Shown: positions 20,688 through 31,640 of the stretch, piece by piece
Numbering within the stretch: position 1 is the first letter of the stretch
Layout: the number at the start of each line of letters is the position of its first letter
Assembly (NCBI RefSeq): GCF_013426205.1
Contig: NC_089426.1
Span: 1,426,001 to 1,490,000, forward strand
Reading direction: 5' to 3'
Length of the DNA stretch: 64,000 nucleotides
Origin: Metarhizium brunneum
Lineage: Eukaryota > Ascomycota > Sordariomycetes > Hypocreales > Clavicipitaceae
The notes under the pieces: model-generated
Seen by the model: the letters and a program-made list of their open reading frames with translations, nothing else
Database searches by the model: none
Told to the model about the DNA's origin: nothing
Made by a program: the position numbers and the translations under genes

Positions 20688-23600
20688 GGACTAAGGACGA
20701 GGTTTTGGGGGTTTTTATTTTTGATGAGCGTTTGGTACACGATGAACGCCATTGTTCTTTTGACTTGGAGGAATCATTTGGGACAGAGTTGATGGGCCGT
20801 TTTTTTCCTTTTTGTTTTGTTTTTGGCCCTGTTGGCCTGCAGCCTTGTGCAATCTCTGGTTGTCATTATTGCATTGGTGCAAGATTCGTGGCCAAGCAGA
20901 TTGGGTTGGAGCGGTATTGGGGAAGGATGTTAGTTCATTTCGATCGGGTGGACGTGATGTAGTTTCGTGTCGATGGCAATAATATCGCTTGAGTTGACTT
21001 TGCTTTTTTTTGATCATAAATATTGAGAGTAGGCTACTGCTTAATGTCATGTGCTCGTATAAATGGCCAGCGAATGTAAAAGGTGGCATGGATGCAATGG
21101 CATTGCTCCAAGGAAGGTGCTGCAAGAATGACGGCTGCAGCAGGATCGGTACCCATCCCTGCCTCCTGATTCTCATCGTGACAACGAGGAAGTACGTCAG
21201 GGTGATGGTATTTACTGTACTTTGCAGAGTTGGCCGGCGTCGTGAGGAAGCGTGTAAGTGGTGGATAGGACGGAGCCGCGGAAGATTTTGAGCTACGGTA
21301 CGGAGACAACTCTATTCGTGCAAGGTGTGATCAACATCTGCAGACTTGTAGGGGGGCCGGGAGGTTGTGCTCTTTGCAACCATTTTTGGCTGTTCACATA
21401 GCGCTTCAATGGCTTCTATACCGACGAGTGCGAAGTGAACATTTCGTTTTCAGGTCCTGGAGTCGTTGGCCTTTACATCGGTTTGGCTTGTGTGGAATGG
21501 TGACAGCGTCTGGTTCGCTGTTTGCCTTGGGACCATGGCTAAATATTCCTCGGGCCTGACGTGTTTTCATCAACATGTGCCGGCGACGACGGTCCACGGT
21601 TGAACGTCCCTAGAGATACACCCGGCCATATTCAGGCTGTTTAGTATCTGGTAGATTTGAGCATCTCTTGAAAGGAATGGTTATGTCGACACAAATTTAT
21701 AGTCGTGTGCTTCCCATGTAGACTCACCTCTATCAACAAGGTGCCGACCTGGTGTTTCCGGATGCAATGACAGTCTGGGTTGTGTAGCTTCTTTTCGGCT
21801 TCCAGGTTTTTTATGCCGATGAAGCCTTACTCTACAGCGTTAAACATCCAGCAATCTTGTGCGTGCTCGTCTCGAATGCCAATCCGGATTCTCCCACACG
21901 TATCTGGACATGCAGCTCTGGCCGTCCATGCGACTGCTCGTCTGGAAAAGACGGCTTTTCAGTTTTGAGATTTACGTTCAAGCCAATAACCGAGACTACG
22001 TTTTGACAGAGGCGCGAGTAGGCCAATGGTAAACTAATGTGGGATTATAACGTCACACACTCGTGGTTGACACTGGACAGCACAAGGGAAATATACAGAA
22101 AACAGGACGGAAGCGTGGCTCGTCAGTGGCTAGATGGGCTTTCACGCCATAAACAAATCACTTCATTGAAAACTAGTCCCGGCTCTGCGCGCAGGCTGTC
22201 TGTCGAAGCTCTAGTCAGCGCCGCCATTCCCATGAGAGGACCAAACTATCCCTTCATCTCGAAAGAGGCAGCGTAATCGACGACAAACAGGCTCTCGCAG
22301 TCAAGCGGATGTCTGCAATTCCCCTCAGCCCGTACATGGTTTCTCCAAAAAAAAAAAAAGGGGGGGGGGGGTTCGTCCAGAAAGATAACGCGCGTCGCTA
22401 ATCATCGATTCATGGACGGTCATTCACCCGCTTCTAGGGCTGAATGAAGAAGGAGGTCTTGCGAGACACACGAGACGAGACGAACTCCAACGGTTCTTGA
22501 TGTTCCAATGGTCCACAAGCGGGGATTTCCTGGCTTGCTGAGCCGGCTTGGCAGAGTTGCGTCGGCTATGCGGCATCGTGAATCCGGACAGCGTTGCATC
22601 CGGGAGGCGTTGGAAATGTTGCATGGAACCGCATCTGGGAGTCTGCGACTGCTTGCTGGACCGCTTGCTGCAAGAACCATAGCACTCTTGCAACTCTCAA
22701 ATTCTCCAACTCGACCGTCTCCTCCTGGACTCGTCTCCTCCTGGCGCTGGGGGAGGATGCCGTCAGAGTACCGGGTTCTGTGTATGCGCACGTGTCCTGA
22801 GAAGTCCGGTGTACCTTCCTCATTACAACTGCAATTTTTATGTCGATTCGCTTAGGTACTATCCCCTTGTGTCGTGAGTTTCCCAATCTGCTGACATCCT
22901 TTCGTTTCAAGCAGGTCAGGAGAAGGCGCTTGTGTGTTTCCGAAGTCGCTGACATGTGGCGCTCCTCCAACGGCCAGAGACCCTCGGTTGCTCCGCACGA
23001 TTCCTCTGGTGATCCATCTCGAGGTTGGAGAAAAAGCTTACTTGAACCAGACCCTTTGACATCTAGTATCGCCGGTTGTGAGAGGCTGGAGTTGTCGAGG
23101 GAGTTGAACCGTTTCATTCATACGTGGGGTATGAAGAAACGCCCGGTGCGCAACACGATTGTCCATGGAAAACAGACAATCGCATTTCAATCACTGACGC
23201 CATTCTAACGAAAGATGGGATGTTGGGCGACGTCGTGTACGATGCGACGCAGCGACGTAGGCCGGCCCCAAAAGGGAAGATGCTGAGCCCAACGTCTAAT
23301 GTACACGATTACACGTCGTTTTCTTTCCTTGGTGTTTGGGCTTGTCATTCGGCGTGCTAACCTGGCCATGTTGCATTGGGCTCCCAGATACGTTGCCGTT
23401 CAAGGCTCTGATTGATCGTGTGCCTCGCCGTCTTGTTGTTCGGATGGTTCGCTAACAGGCCATATCGCGACGCTTCACATGCCTGAATAGTCCACCCCGT
23501 ACGGGTTCATATACTGTAGATAACAGCTTCCAGATAGCGCCGATTCCGGACCCTTTGCCATGGACCTGCCCACCATGCCCAAGCCGTCACCTCGTCCAAG

Positions 23601-24316
23601 TGGCCTTTCTGTTTGTATGTCGCTCCCTATACGTCATTGGCTTGCAGAGACGTGGGCCATGTCACCTTCGCGGTGCTTGCCCTATCGATCCCGACTGGAA
23701 ACCGGCCTAGCTTTTGGAGATTAGTACTGCAAAATACGAGTCCATATCCTGTTATCGTCATCTGGACGTCTTGTTTACTCCGTCGGCTAATGACCCCGTC
23801 GGGCTTCCGTGGCAGCGTTTCTTAACACGGAAGGTCCTCTGCCTTGATGATTTGTCTTTGGGCTCCGACTGTTTGGCCAAAGGTTAGTCTCATTACTCAA
23901 AGGGGTTCTGTTGTCTTCACAATATGAGCATATGACTTGCTCCCCTAGGCATACGAGGTGTAGATACTAGCGTTGTACTCTCTCGTTTCGAAGTGCTTGC
24001 CAAGGACGGAAGCTAACAATGGCATCGTTTGTTCTCTCACCGACTGGGAAGGTCGGAGGAATATGCGCTGCAGATGAATGTAATATGATGCTCTGGTTCG
24101 TTGATGTGCCCTCGGAAGACCATGACTGTATACCGGGGTGTGGTGGGCTTCGTGATGACGAGCAATCCCAGGAACATGACGATTCATCTCTGATAGTTGC
24201 TTTTTCGAGCATAAAAGGGACCAAATTCCTCACTCATGGATGTTTCTTTCGTGAATCATCATCTCCAACACTATATCCAATCAACACAGTTGTGTGTTGT
24301 TATAGAAATAGTCAGG
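20688..24316. other. Gene-free stretch, 3.6 kb
   Basis: No supportable gene on either strand. Overlapping open frames of 115-183 codons occur around 22.5-23.2 kb on both strands, which suggests chance rather than coding. A mononucleotide A13-G12 junction sits at 22347-22371. The last ~100 bp carries an ATAAAAGG word (near 24211), a plausible promoter for the sedolisin gene. Confidence 0.45.
22347..22371. repeat. A13-G12 homopolymer junction
   Basis: Thirteen A are followed directly by twelve G. It may be a hypervariable tract or an assembly-error-prone point; exact run lengths should be treated with caution. Confidence 0.8.
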
Positions 24317-26472
24317 ATGAAGATCAGCCTCATTCTTCTCAACGGCCTTTTTGCCGGAGCCATCGCCGTCCCAACCGGTTCAAACACTATCCACGAAAAG
24401 CGCGATGTGTCCAGTGGTCGATGGACTAAGCGTGAAGCTGCCGATGCCAACACCAAGGTCCCCGTGAGAATTGCTCTGAAGCAGAAGAACCTGGACAAGG
24501 GCATGGACTACCTCCTTGCCGTGTAAGTGGCATAATTCAAAATATCAAAATATCAAAACATCACTCTTGGAAGGGTTCTTACTTTTCTGACCTGCTCACA
24601 GCTCTGATCCCTCCTCTGCCAAGTATGGCCAGCATTATTCCAAGGACCAGGTCGTTGAGCTCTTCGCCCCTGATGAGAGTTCCATCAGCGCTGTCAGGAG
24701 CTGGCTGATCAAGTCTGGTGTCTCTGCCGACAAGATTACATTCCCCCAGAGCAAGGGCTGGGTCGACTTTCAGTCCACAGTCGGACAGCTCGAGTCAATT
24801 CTCAAGACCAAGTACCACATGTATGACCACATCCAGGCTCGAAACGCCCACATAGGCACGGATGAGTACTCGCTCCCCAACGAAATCTCAGACCTCGTAG
24901 ACTTTATTACTCCCGCCGTCGTCATGTCACAGACAAGCAAGCCCTCAAACAAGGTCAAGCGAAATGATGGCCGCATCATCAGACCTCACAAGCCGCTGTC
25001 GGCTGAAGTTGCCAAATTGCTGGCAGCGCATCCTGGTCTGTAGCGCATTCAAAAAGCCCAAGATGCCCACCAAGACTGACAAATTCCTCGCAAAGACTCT
25101 ACCGATAACTGCGCCAAGTACATCACACCCGCGTGCATCAAGTCTCAATACAACATCACCGACGGCACATTGCACGATGCCTCAAACCGCATGGGTATCT
25201 TCGAGATATCCGAAGACGCCTTCTCCCAGGAAGACTTGGACTCGTTCTACGCCAAGTATGCCACAAACATTCCAAAAGGCACCGGACCCAAGGTCGACCT
25301 GATTGACGGCGCCGTGGCTCCCGTCAGCCCGGAAAGTGCTGGCGGCGAGTCTGATCTGGACCTTGAAATCGCCATTCCCCTTATTTACCCCCAGGGAACG
25401 GAGCTGTACGAAGCTGCTACCAAGAACGACGACATTTTCAACACCTTCCTTGATGCCGTGGACGGCAGCTACTGCAAGGACCCCGGCGACGACCCTACTG
25501 TTGACGGAAACACGCCGAATGAAATGTGCGGCACTTTCAAAGCCGCCAACGTCATCTCGTTCTCCTACGGCACCGCCGAGGCCGACTATCCGACGAAATA
25601 CCTTCAGGTACGAAGAAGAGGCTCGCCTGTTTTCACCAACACCTGTACTAATATGAAGCTGCAGCGCCAATGCGACGAGTTCATGAAGCTCGGTCTCCAG
25701 GGCACCTCGATTGTCTTGTCGAGCGGCGACGACGGAGTTGCCCGACGATCAGGGTCCTGCCTCGGTCCCAAGGGGGACATCTTCACCCCCAGCCAGCAAG
25801 CCAGCTGCCCCTACGTGACCTCGGTCGGGTCTACCGTCCTCCTTGCCGGCGGGGAGGAGATTGCTACCGAGACCTTCTCCTCGGGTGGCGGCTTCAGCAA
25901 CATCTGGTCCACCCCCGACTACCAGAAGGATGCCGTCTCTAGGTACGTTGATGATTGGTGATACCACAGTGCACACCTCGTCCTCGTTGCGAGTCTAACA
26001 AGAAACGCCCGCAAGCTACTTCTCCAAGCACGGCCCGGGCTACAAGTCTTACACGACCGCCAACGGCACCATCCCGACCACGGGCGGCATCTACAACCGT
26101 GCCGGGCGCGGGTATCCCGATGTCGCGGCCCTCGGCGACAATGGTGTCGTCGTGGTCAACGGCGAGCCGAGCACCTCGGGGGGCACGTCGATGAGCGCCC
26201 CCCTAGTCGGCGCCATCTTGACGCGCATCAACGAGGAGCGCATCAAGGCCGGCAAGAAGCCCGTGGGCTTTGCGAATCCGGCCCTGTACAAGAACCCGGC
26301 CATGTTCACCGATGTCGTCAGGGGCGACCAGTCCAAGGGCGGGCCCAACGGCGACGGCCAGCCCAGCGCCTGCGGCAACAAAGGGTTTTCTGCTGTTGAG
26401 GGCTGGGACCCCGTCACCGGGCTGGGAACACCCAAATACCCGGCTATGCTGGAGTATTTTCTGAAATTGTAA
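24317..26472 (+). CDS. Secreted sedolisin / tripeptidyl-peptidase (family S53)
   Basis: Five exons: 24317-24522, 24602-25035, 25096-25607, 25665-25942, 26016-26472 (introns of 79, 60, 57 and 73 bp), giving about 628 residues. A signal peptide (MKISLILLNGLFAGAIAVP) leads into the activation prodomain (Pro-kumamolisin type: GMDYLLAVSDPSSAKYGQHY, HYMYDHIQ-like segment). The catalytic domain has Glu298 and Asp302 in GGESDLDLE, FSYGTAEADYP, and the nucleophile Ser535 in SGGTSMSAP, with a Ca-binding type WDPVTGLGTP near the end. The second intron is supported because it removes two in-frame stops, carries an ACTGAC branch point and joins AAHP-D-STDNCAKYITP. Its donor (GTCTGT) is weak. Secreted sedolisins of this type act at acid pH in saprotrophic or pathogenic nutrition. 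Confidence 0.9.
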
Positions 26473-26906
26473 GGGGAGTTTGTGTCATTACCTATAAAGG
26501 AAGGTCGTGGTCAAACAAGCACCCGTGCTTGTCAACTAGGGCCCAAAGGAAAGTTGTGAAGCACCATGCCGCTCTTTTCATGAATGGTAAGATTGTCGCT
26601 GGCCCTGGCAGCAAATTCCAACGCGTCATCTTCTCGCTCCAGTCTTCTCCGCTCCCTATTCTTGTGCGCGCCATATTGGTCTGTTTGGGTTGTTTTGGCT
26701 GTTTGACCCTTGGGGGTTTTGCTGGTGGTATGGGCTTTCGAGCTGGAATGGGAGAGCGAGGGGTTTCCTCAAGGGCCACCAGTACTTCGAGTACGGCTTT
26801 GCTTGGGACCACATGCTGGGTTCGGGAGTCTTGAACTGCAAGCATCAGTGAGCCTTGAGTACAAAATGAGCATCATTCCCAGCGGCATGTAAGTTATAGA
26901 AGCGAA
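26473..26906. other. Intergenic, no gene seen
   Basis: A 430-bp stretch between the sedolisin stop and the broken minus-strand gene. Overlapping open frames occur on both strands without resemblance to any family. Confidence 0.5.
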
Positions 26907-27481
26907 TTAGAAGCGAATTTCCAGTAAATCCAGAAGCCTCTCTGAGCTAGGTCTAAAATCAAGCTGGAAAGGGAATCGCGACACCGAGACAGTATCGAGA
27001 ATATAGCGTGCTTGTTGGCCGATATCAAGCTGTTGCAGGATCCTCATATCCTCTTGAGCGCCGTGAAAGACTAGAAGATATTCTCGACCTTGAAGAATGG
27101 AATCGAACTCTGATTTCAATTCAGAGAAGACGATGGCTTCAGTTTCGCCGAATAGAAATCGATGACATGCTCGACGAACATGGTTTCCCTGTCCAACAGT
27201 GAATTGGAAGGATTAAATACCATACCCAAGTTGGTGTCCTCCAAGGCCCAGGGGTTGTTGAGTGAATGATCAGAATAGCCCAAAATGTGCCGCAACGCCA
27301 CGACGGAGGGATGAAGAGCCCCTTTAGGGGGCGGCGGACCAGGCATGCCTAGAGCAGGGCCTTGATGCGAGCGATTATGTAGGATGGTATTGTTCAAGAC
27401 GGCTGTTGCCGGACTGCTGGATACGGATGCTGCTGGTGACGGACGCTGTTTCTTCAGACGGCTATTGCTGATTTGCTCCAT
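26907..27481 (-). pseudogene. Broken Gfd2/YDR514C-like DEDDh exonuclease gene
   Basis: Two minus-strand frames meet near 27116-27190 and together resemble one protein. The upstream frame (27481-27116) begins with a low-complexity leader, then ALHPSVVALRHILGYSDHSLNNPWALED, the usual entry to this fungal family. The downstream frame is open from about 27160 to 26907 and reads FLFGETEAIVFSELKSEF, then YLLVFHGAQEDMRILQQL and YILDTVS. This matches the late part of the DEDD fold (the xxxGHxxxxDlxxL...DT block). The central catalytic part with the first acidic motif is missing and the frames differ by one, so the gene is probably inactivated by deletion plus frameshift. An unseen intron could explain part of this. 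Confidence 0.5.
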
Positions 27482-28204
27482 GCGAGTGTAATCTTGCCGA
27501 CGATGTTGCTCAAGACGGGTGTTGCAATTTTGCTCGCTACGTACGGATTGTGCATTCTGCTATATCAAGATTGAATTTGGTCGATGTTGCGTGGAAGGAT
27601 GAGTTTTTGGTTGGCGGGAGGGGGCGAGACGAGAAGGACGCGAGAGAGGACCATTTCCATGGTTAATGCTAGCGGGAGGCACGTGGGAAACCGAAACATA
27701 AGTACTTAAGTATGTACTTACATATGTCATGTCAGTACGCAAGTACCTAGGTACTTTAGGGAAAAGTAGCGGATGAGGAGGAGGGAGGGAGGGAAGGAAG
27801 GAGTCAGCCGCCAGCGTGGGAAAGAAAAAGTAATTGATGGCCGCCCGGGGAATTGCACCACTGGCTGGAAGTCAAATTGCCCACGTGCAATATTGAAGCG
27901 TCGAGTGAACAAGACTCGCGCCCCTGGATAACCCGCGGGTCGTTCCATGTCGTTCTACTCATCTGCATTGACCTCACCTCCAGGGACTTGGAAGACTGCA
28001 TCCGTCGCAGAGATGAAGCGAGATTCAAAGCACACAACATGCTGGAACCAACTTGCTCCGGCGGGCCAAGGCATTGTTCAAATCCCGTTACGATCCGCGA
28101 CAAGTCTCGAGCCAATAGTATACTCTACCGAACCTAAGAGGCTCCCTTGCACGTTGGAGGAATTGGCAACATAACTGTCTTGGTCAACTTTCTATCCGCA
28201 ACAG
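27482..28204. other. Intergenic, no gene seen
   Basis: Contains a short run of staggered TAAGTAC/GTACTTA words (27700-27760) that can form small hairpins and a GGAGGGAGGGAAGGAAGGAG purine run (near 27780). No gene. Confidence 0.45.
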
Positions 28205-29055
28205 CTACTGCTCTTCTGTGAAGCCGCATCGGATACGTTTATCTGAACCTGGCAACCCTGCGACAAGCTCATCCCCCAAAGTCTTGATGCTATCCATGAA
28301 GCTCAGGGTGCTGTTCGCCCGCCAGTTGGCACCGTCCTTGCCAATGACCGCCTTGTCCCCGGGGAACCCAATATATAATGTATCCTTGGTATCGTGGCCC
28401 TTGTTGCCACTGAGGCCTTCCTTGGGGAAGCACAACTTGCCTAGGGAAATGGACGCCTCGCCCGTCAAGTTTCCTCCGTTGATGTCGCCCCAGACACCGT
28501 AGAACTGCACTCGGTCAGGACATCAACACACTCGTCGGCAACAAAAGGGGCAAACATACCAGCTGATTGTCGCAGACAACAGCCATGACGCTGAGCGGCC
28601 GCATGCCGCGGTCTTGCGGGACAAAAGTCGGCGAGCCGTCGACGTTGCCAAACACCACGTAGGGATGGATATGGGTATCCAAGTCCGGGATGCCAAACTG
28701 CGAAACCTCATCCATGAAAGCCGTCTGCCCCTGGCCAGTGGGGTCGTTGGCACAGTCGCCAGTAGAGTTATTCGCCCCGTCGCAGTCAATGTCCATGTCG
28801 TCGTATCCATCGCTGCTCTTGAGGAAGATGGCGTTGGCCAGGTCGCCGCAGTAGACGGTGCCGTTGGTCATGGGACTCGACAGCGGCGAGGAGCAGCTGC
28901 CGTTCTGCAAGTCGTCACGACATTAGTGTGCATTGCGTAAGACGGGCAGGCGGACGAACCTTGTGGGCATCATAGATGGCTCTCAGCTTGGGAGGGAGTT
29001 GGTAGGCCGAAGCCAAGGCGGGGAGGGCGACAGCGGCTGAGACGGCGTAGCGCAT
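28205..29055 (-). CDS. Secreted chitosanase, glycoside hydrolase family 75
   Basis: Three exons: 29055-28960, 28904-28560, 28504-28205; both introns are 55 bp and in phase 0. The product is 246 residues. The signal peptide is [17 protein letters not shown]. The mature enzyme has the GH75 core: [26 protein letters not shown] (part), [20 protein letters not shown], then [23 protein letters not shown]. Within the last, Asp154 and Glu163 (nine residues apart) match the catalytic pair known from Fusarium chitosanase. It should cleave beta-1,4 bonds in chitosan outside the cell. It is divergent with a secreted lysozyme-like gene over 698 bp. Confidence 0.93.
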
Positions 29056-29753
29056 CGTTGTTGGAGAGGCTGGAGGCCGGCGTGTTGCTAATGGTTTAAG
29101 ATTTTCTTCCTTCTTTACAGGCTTAAAAGTTTCAAAGGTCGGGCTTTGGTGCTCTTAAATGTCGGGGGCCATTTTGTTCCTTGGAACAAACTGAAACAAG
29201 GAGCATTGAGGCAAAGCCGTGGCGTATGCCGCAAATTTGCATGATCTTCGTTGCAAGGCATAAAGCATGAAGCATGAATCATTCAGAGTCATGGAAATAC
29301 CAAAATGGCCGTCTTGCTCAACTGCACAAAGGCAGCGCAGGCCTCATCCCTGTTTCCATGGCTTCTAGACGGGCCACGCCACCAAACTCGGCCGAGTCCT
29401 CCGTCACGTATTCTTGCCTAATTGGGATGAATCCTAGTACTTGACTGTAGACTCAAGTCTCTAAAAGGCTTCTTCAAGTGCCGGGTCTGCTAGACTGAAC
29501 CCTGTTCGACTGCCGGTCATCAACCAGTGGCGCATTCAACACCCAAGCCCTATCATGGCGGCAAGACTGTCGCAACACGAACAACTGACTACGGGTAAAT
29601 TGCCCGAGGGCACTTTTGTCCAGTCGGCACGAAAAAAATATCTTCAAAAATGCTATTTAAAAAACCTCCAGGTTCCACCTGACAGGAAGCCTGTTGCGAC
29701 TCGACCCAAGGGCCACGAGCTCTCTTCACCACCACATCTTGGACGACATCGCC
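29056..29753. other. Shared divergent promoter, chitosanase and lysozyme-like gene
   Basis: This 698-bp stretch lies between two start codons facing away from each other, both of secreted cell-wall-type hydrolases. No gene inside. Co-regulation is possible but unproven. Confidence 0.5.
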
Positions 29754-30536
29754 ATGCACACGTCCACCATGGCCAGCATCGCCAGCAAGGCCACATGCAT
29801 CGTCTTGGCCAGCCTCGCGAGCGCCGCCACTAACACCACCAACACCACCAACACCACACGTATCGATTTGAACCCAAACGCAAAGGGAGCCTGCCAACCC
29901 ACTCGAAGCGGCCCTCACGCCTGCGGTCCCAACGGCTCCCAGGACTGGCTCAACACGGGCGTCAGAGGCAACGGCTGGGACCCCCCCTCCCTGGACGTCC
30001 GCAACATCACGCACATCCCCCTGAAAGCCTTCTACAAGGGCGTCGGGAGCCCCTGCGAGAAGTACGACCGCTTCTTCAAGATCTCGGGCATGAAGTACGA
30101 CGTCGACCCGGCGATGCTGGCCTTCATCGCCTTCCACGAGTCCTCCTGCAACGCCGACGCCCCCGGCCCGGCTCCGGGCCTGTTCCAGTGCGACCCGAGT
30201 AATTGCCAGAACGGCATGAAGCAATGCCAGCGCCCCATCATGGAGAACTCGGACTGCGGCGCGCACGTCTTGCGCGTGGCCTTGAACCGCGCCGGGGGGA
30301 ACATTGTCTACGCGCTGGGCTTGTATAATGGCTGGTTTACGGCCGGTGACAGGACCGGGCTGAATGGCGGACGGGGCCTGACGGAGGAGTATCCGTGCTC
30401 TGGGGAGGGGAGGGCGTATCGTGTCCCGCCGGACTTGAATTACCTCCATGATATGCTGAATGGGTGGTTCCAGGGGTATGATATGCGGAGCGAGGACGCG
30501 AGTACTGGTGGGACGTATTACTGTCATAAACACTGA
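29754..30536 (+). CDS. Secreted lysozyme-like / SLT-type transglycosylase-fold protein
   Basis: A single-exon gene for 260 residues from ATG 29754. A second in-frame ATG at 29769 has a better context (CACCATGG) and also gives a good signal peptide (MASIASKATCIVLASLASA). After it comes a triple Asn-Thr-Thr repeat, i.e. three N-glycosylation sequons. The core resembles the lysozyme-like (goose lysozyme/SLT) fold: YDVDPAMLAFIAFHESSCN, with Glu129 in the position of the catalytic Glu, then GLFQCDPSNC (the G-L-[FM]-Q block) and GGNIVYALGLYNGW, the usual Y-N-x-G region. Many Cys suggest disulphides. Whether it cuts peptidoglycan or chitinous substrates is not shown by sequence. Confidence 0.75.
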   Translation: MHTSTMASIASKATCIVLASLASAATNTTNTTNTTRIDLNPNAKGACQPTRSGPHACGPNGSQDWLNTGVRGNGWDPPSLDVRNITHIPLKAFYKGVGSPCEKYDRFFKISGMKYDVDPAMLAFIAFHESSCNADAPGPAPGLFQCDPSNCQNGMKQCQRPIMENSDCGAHVLRVALNRAGGNIVYALGLYNGWFTAGDRTGLNGGRGLTEEYPCSGEGRAYRVPPDLNYLHDMLNGWFQGYDMRSEDASTGGTYYCHKH

Positions 30537-31171
30537 TGGGGGGAGAATTTGCTCGGTTTGTGTTTTCTTTGCGAGACTTTTTTATGATATGGGTATATAG
30601 AGCTGCTGGGGGAAGAATAAAGACACCGGTTGACGTTTTAGCCGATTCCGGGTTGGATGTACTCTGTGGATATTCGTGAAGCTGCTGCTGCTATATACCG
30701 GCAAGTACAGACGTCTTTGACACAGGTAACAAGCAGACACCGAAAATAGGCCCATATAAGGCCAGAAGTGACCCTGTAAACCTGTTACACCGAAAAGGCC
30801 CAACAGATTGTGAAGCCCAACAAAGGGGCTTCACCGATACGGGACTTACTAGCTACACAGCTTGAACACGTGCCCTGGCAAGAAGCCCTAGGCCTGGGCG
30901 TTCCTTTTATGTATATAAAGGGGTTACCTTTCCCTTTCTTCCTCTTAGCAACTCAGGACCTTGGAGACCCTTCGAGGTTATCATTGATTTGGACCAAATT
31001 GCTCCAAACCCTCTATCGAGCCCTTGTCACAGAATCATATCAATCTCGAGCTTAGTCTGCTCCATGGGGAACTCATACTTTCAACTAGTCATTATCTAGC
31101 CTACTAGCTGTTGATCTTGGACACCACAACCTCTCTGGAAACTATTGTCGATCCCTACGCGGCTGCAGCGT
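30537..31171. other. Intergenic, no gene seen
   Basis: Convergent 3' flanks of the lysozyme-like gene and cipC. TATATAAAG at 30912-30920 on the plus strand is followed by a pyrimidine-rich leader, but no coding sequence follows; it may be a chance match or start a non-coding RNA. Confidence 0.4.
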
Positions 31172-31640
31172 TTAATATCCCAATTGATCTGCGGGCACAT
31201 TGTCGATGTGCTGCTGGGCTTGGTACTTGGCCTTCTCGGCGTCTATAAAGTCCATGCCTTTTGACTCGACTTCTCGGTCGATGAAGGCGCCCGCGAATCC
31301 GGACATGATTTCCTTCGCCTCTGCGTGAGATCCTGGCTGGCCTACAGATGGAACCGGCGCGCGTCAGCCTCTGCTGAAGTGTGTGGACACGCATCTTGGA
31401 GCATCATACCGTTTTCCGCACAGTGATTCTCATACGCCTTGGCGGCCTCGTAAGAAGCAGCGCCCGCGATTAGTTCGTGAGAGAGGTGCGGTTGGTTTTG
31501 GTCAACCCCGTTGTTGTTGTAGTCATTGTAGGCTTGGGCCTGGTCGGAATCATCTGTTCAGAGAGACGGAGAGTATATCAGTAAAGGGGCGTAGTGTAGG
31601 GCCGGACGAGGGTCGTGTATTTACCAGAGAACCACCCCAT
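31172..31640 (-). CDS. cipC: CipC-like stress/antibiotic-response protein
   Basis: Three exons, 31640-31625, 31553-31410 and 31341-31172 (introns of 71 and 68 bp), too short for simple ORF calling. The spliced product is 109 residues. It starts MGWFSDDSDQAQAY, continues LSHELIAGAASYEAAKAYE and SHAEAKEIMSGFAGAFIDRE, and ends in a helical segment with DFIDAEKAKYQAQQH. This is the CipC family, named after the concanamycin-induced protein of Aspergillus nidulans and often among the most abundant stress or in-planta transcripts; its biochemical role is unknown. All splice sites are GT-AG and the frame joins exactly. Confidence 0.93.

Noticed and set aside
22508..23208. Open frames of 115-183 codons on both strands
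   Set aside because: They overlap each other on opposite strands, have no family resemblance, no splice signals, and similar lengths, as expected by chance in this GC range.
28014..28130. tRNA-like B-box (GTTCAAATCCC)
   Set aside because: No matching A box or acceptor stem can be built around it.
29589..30533. Minus-strand open frame (314 codons) opposite the lysozyme-like gene
   Set aside because: Antisense shadow of a GC-rich gene: Val/Ala/Gly/Arg-rich, no motif; the plus strand has signal peptide and conserved Cys/Glu blocks.
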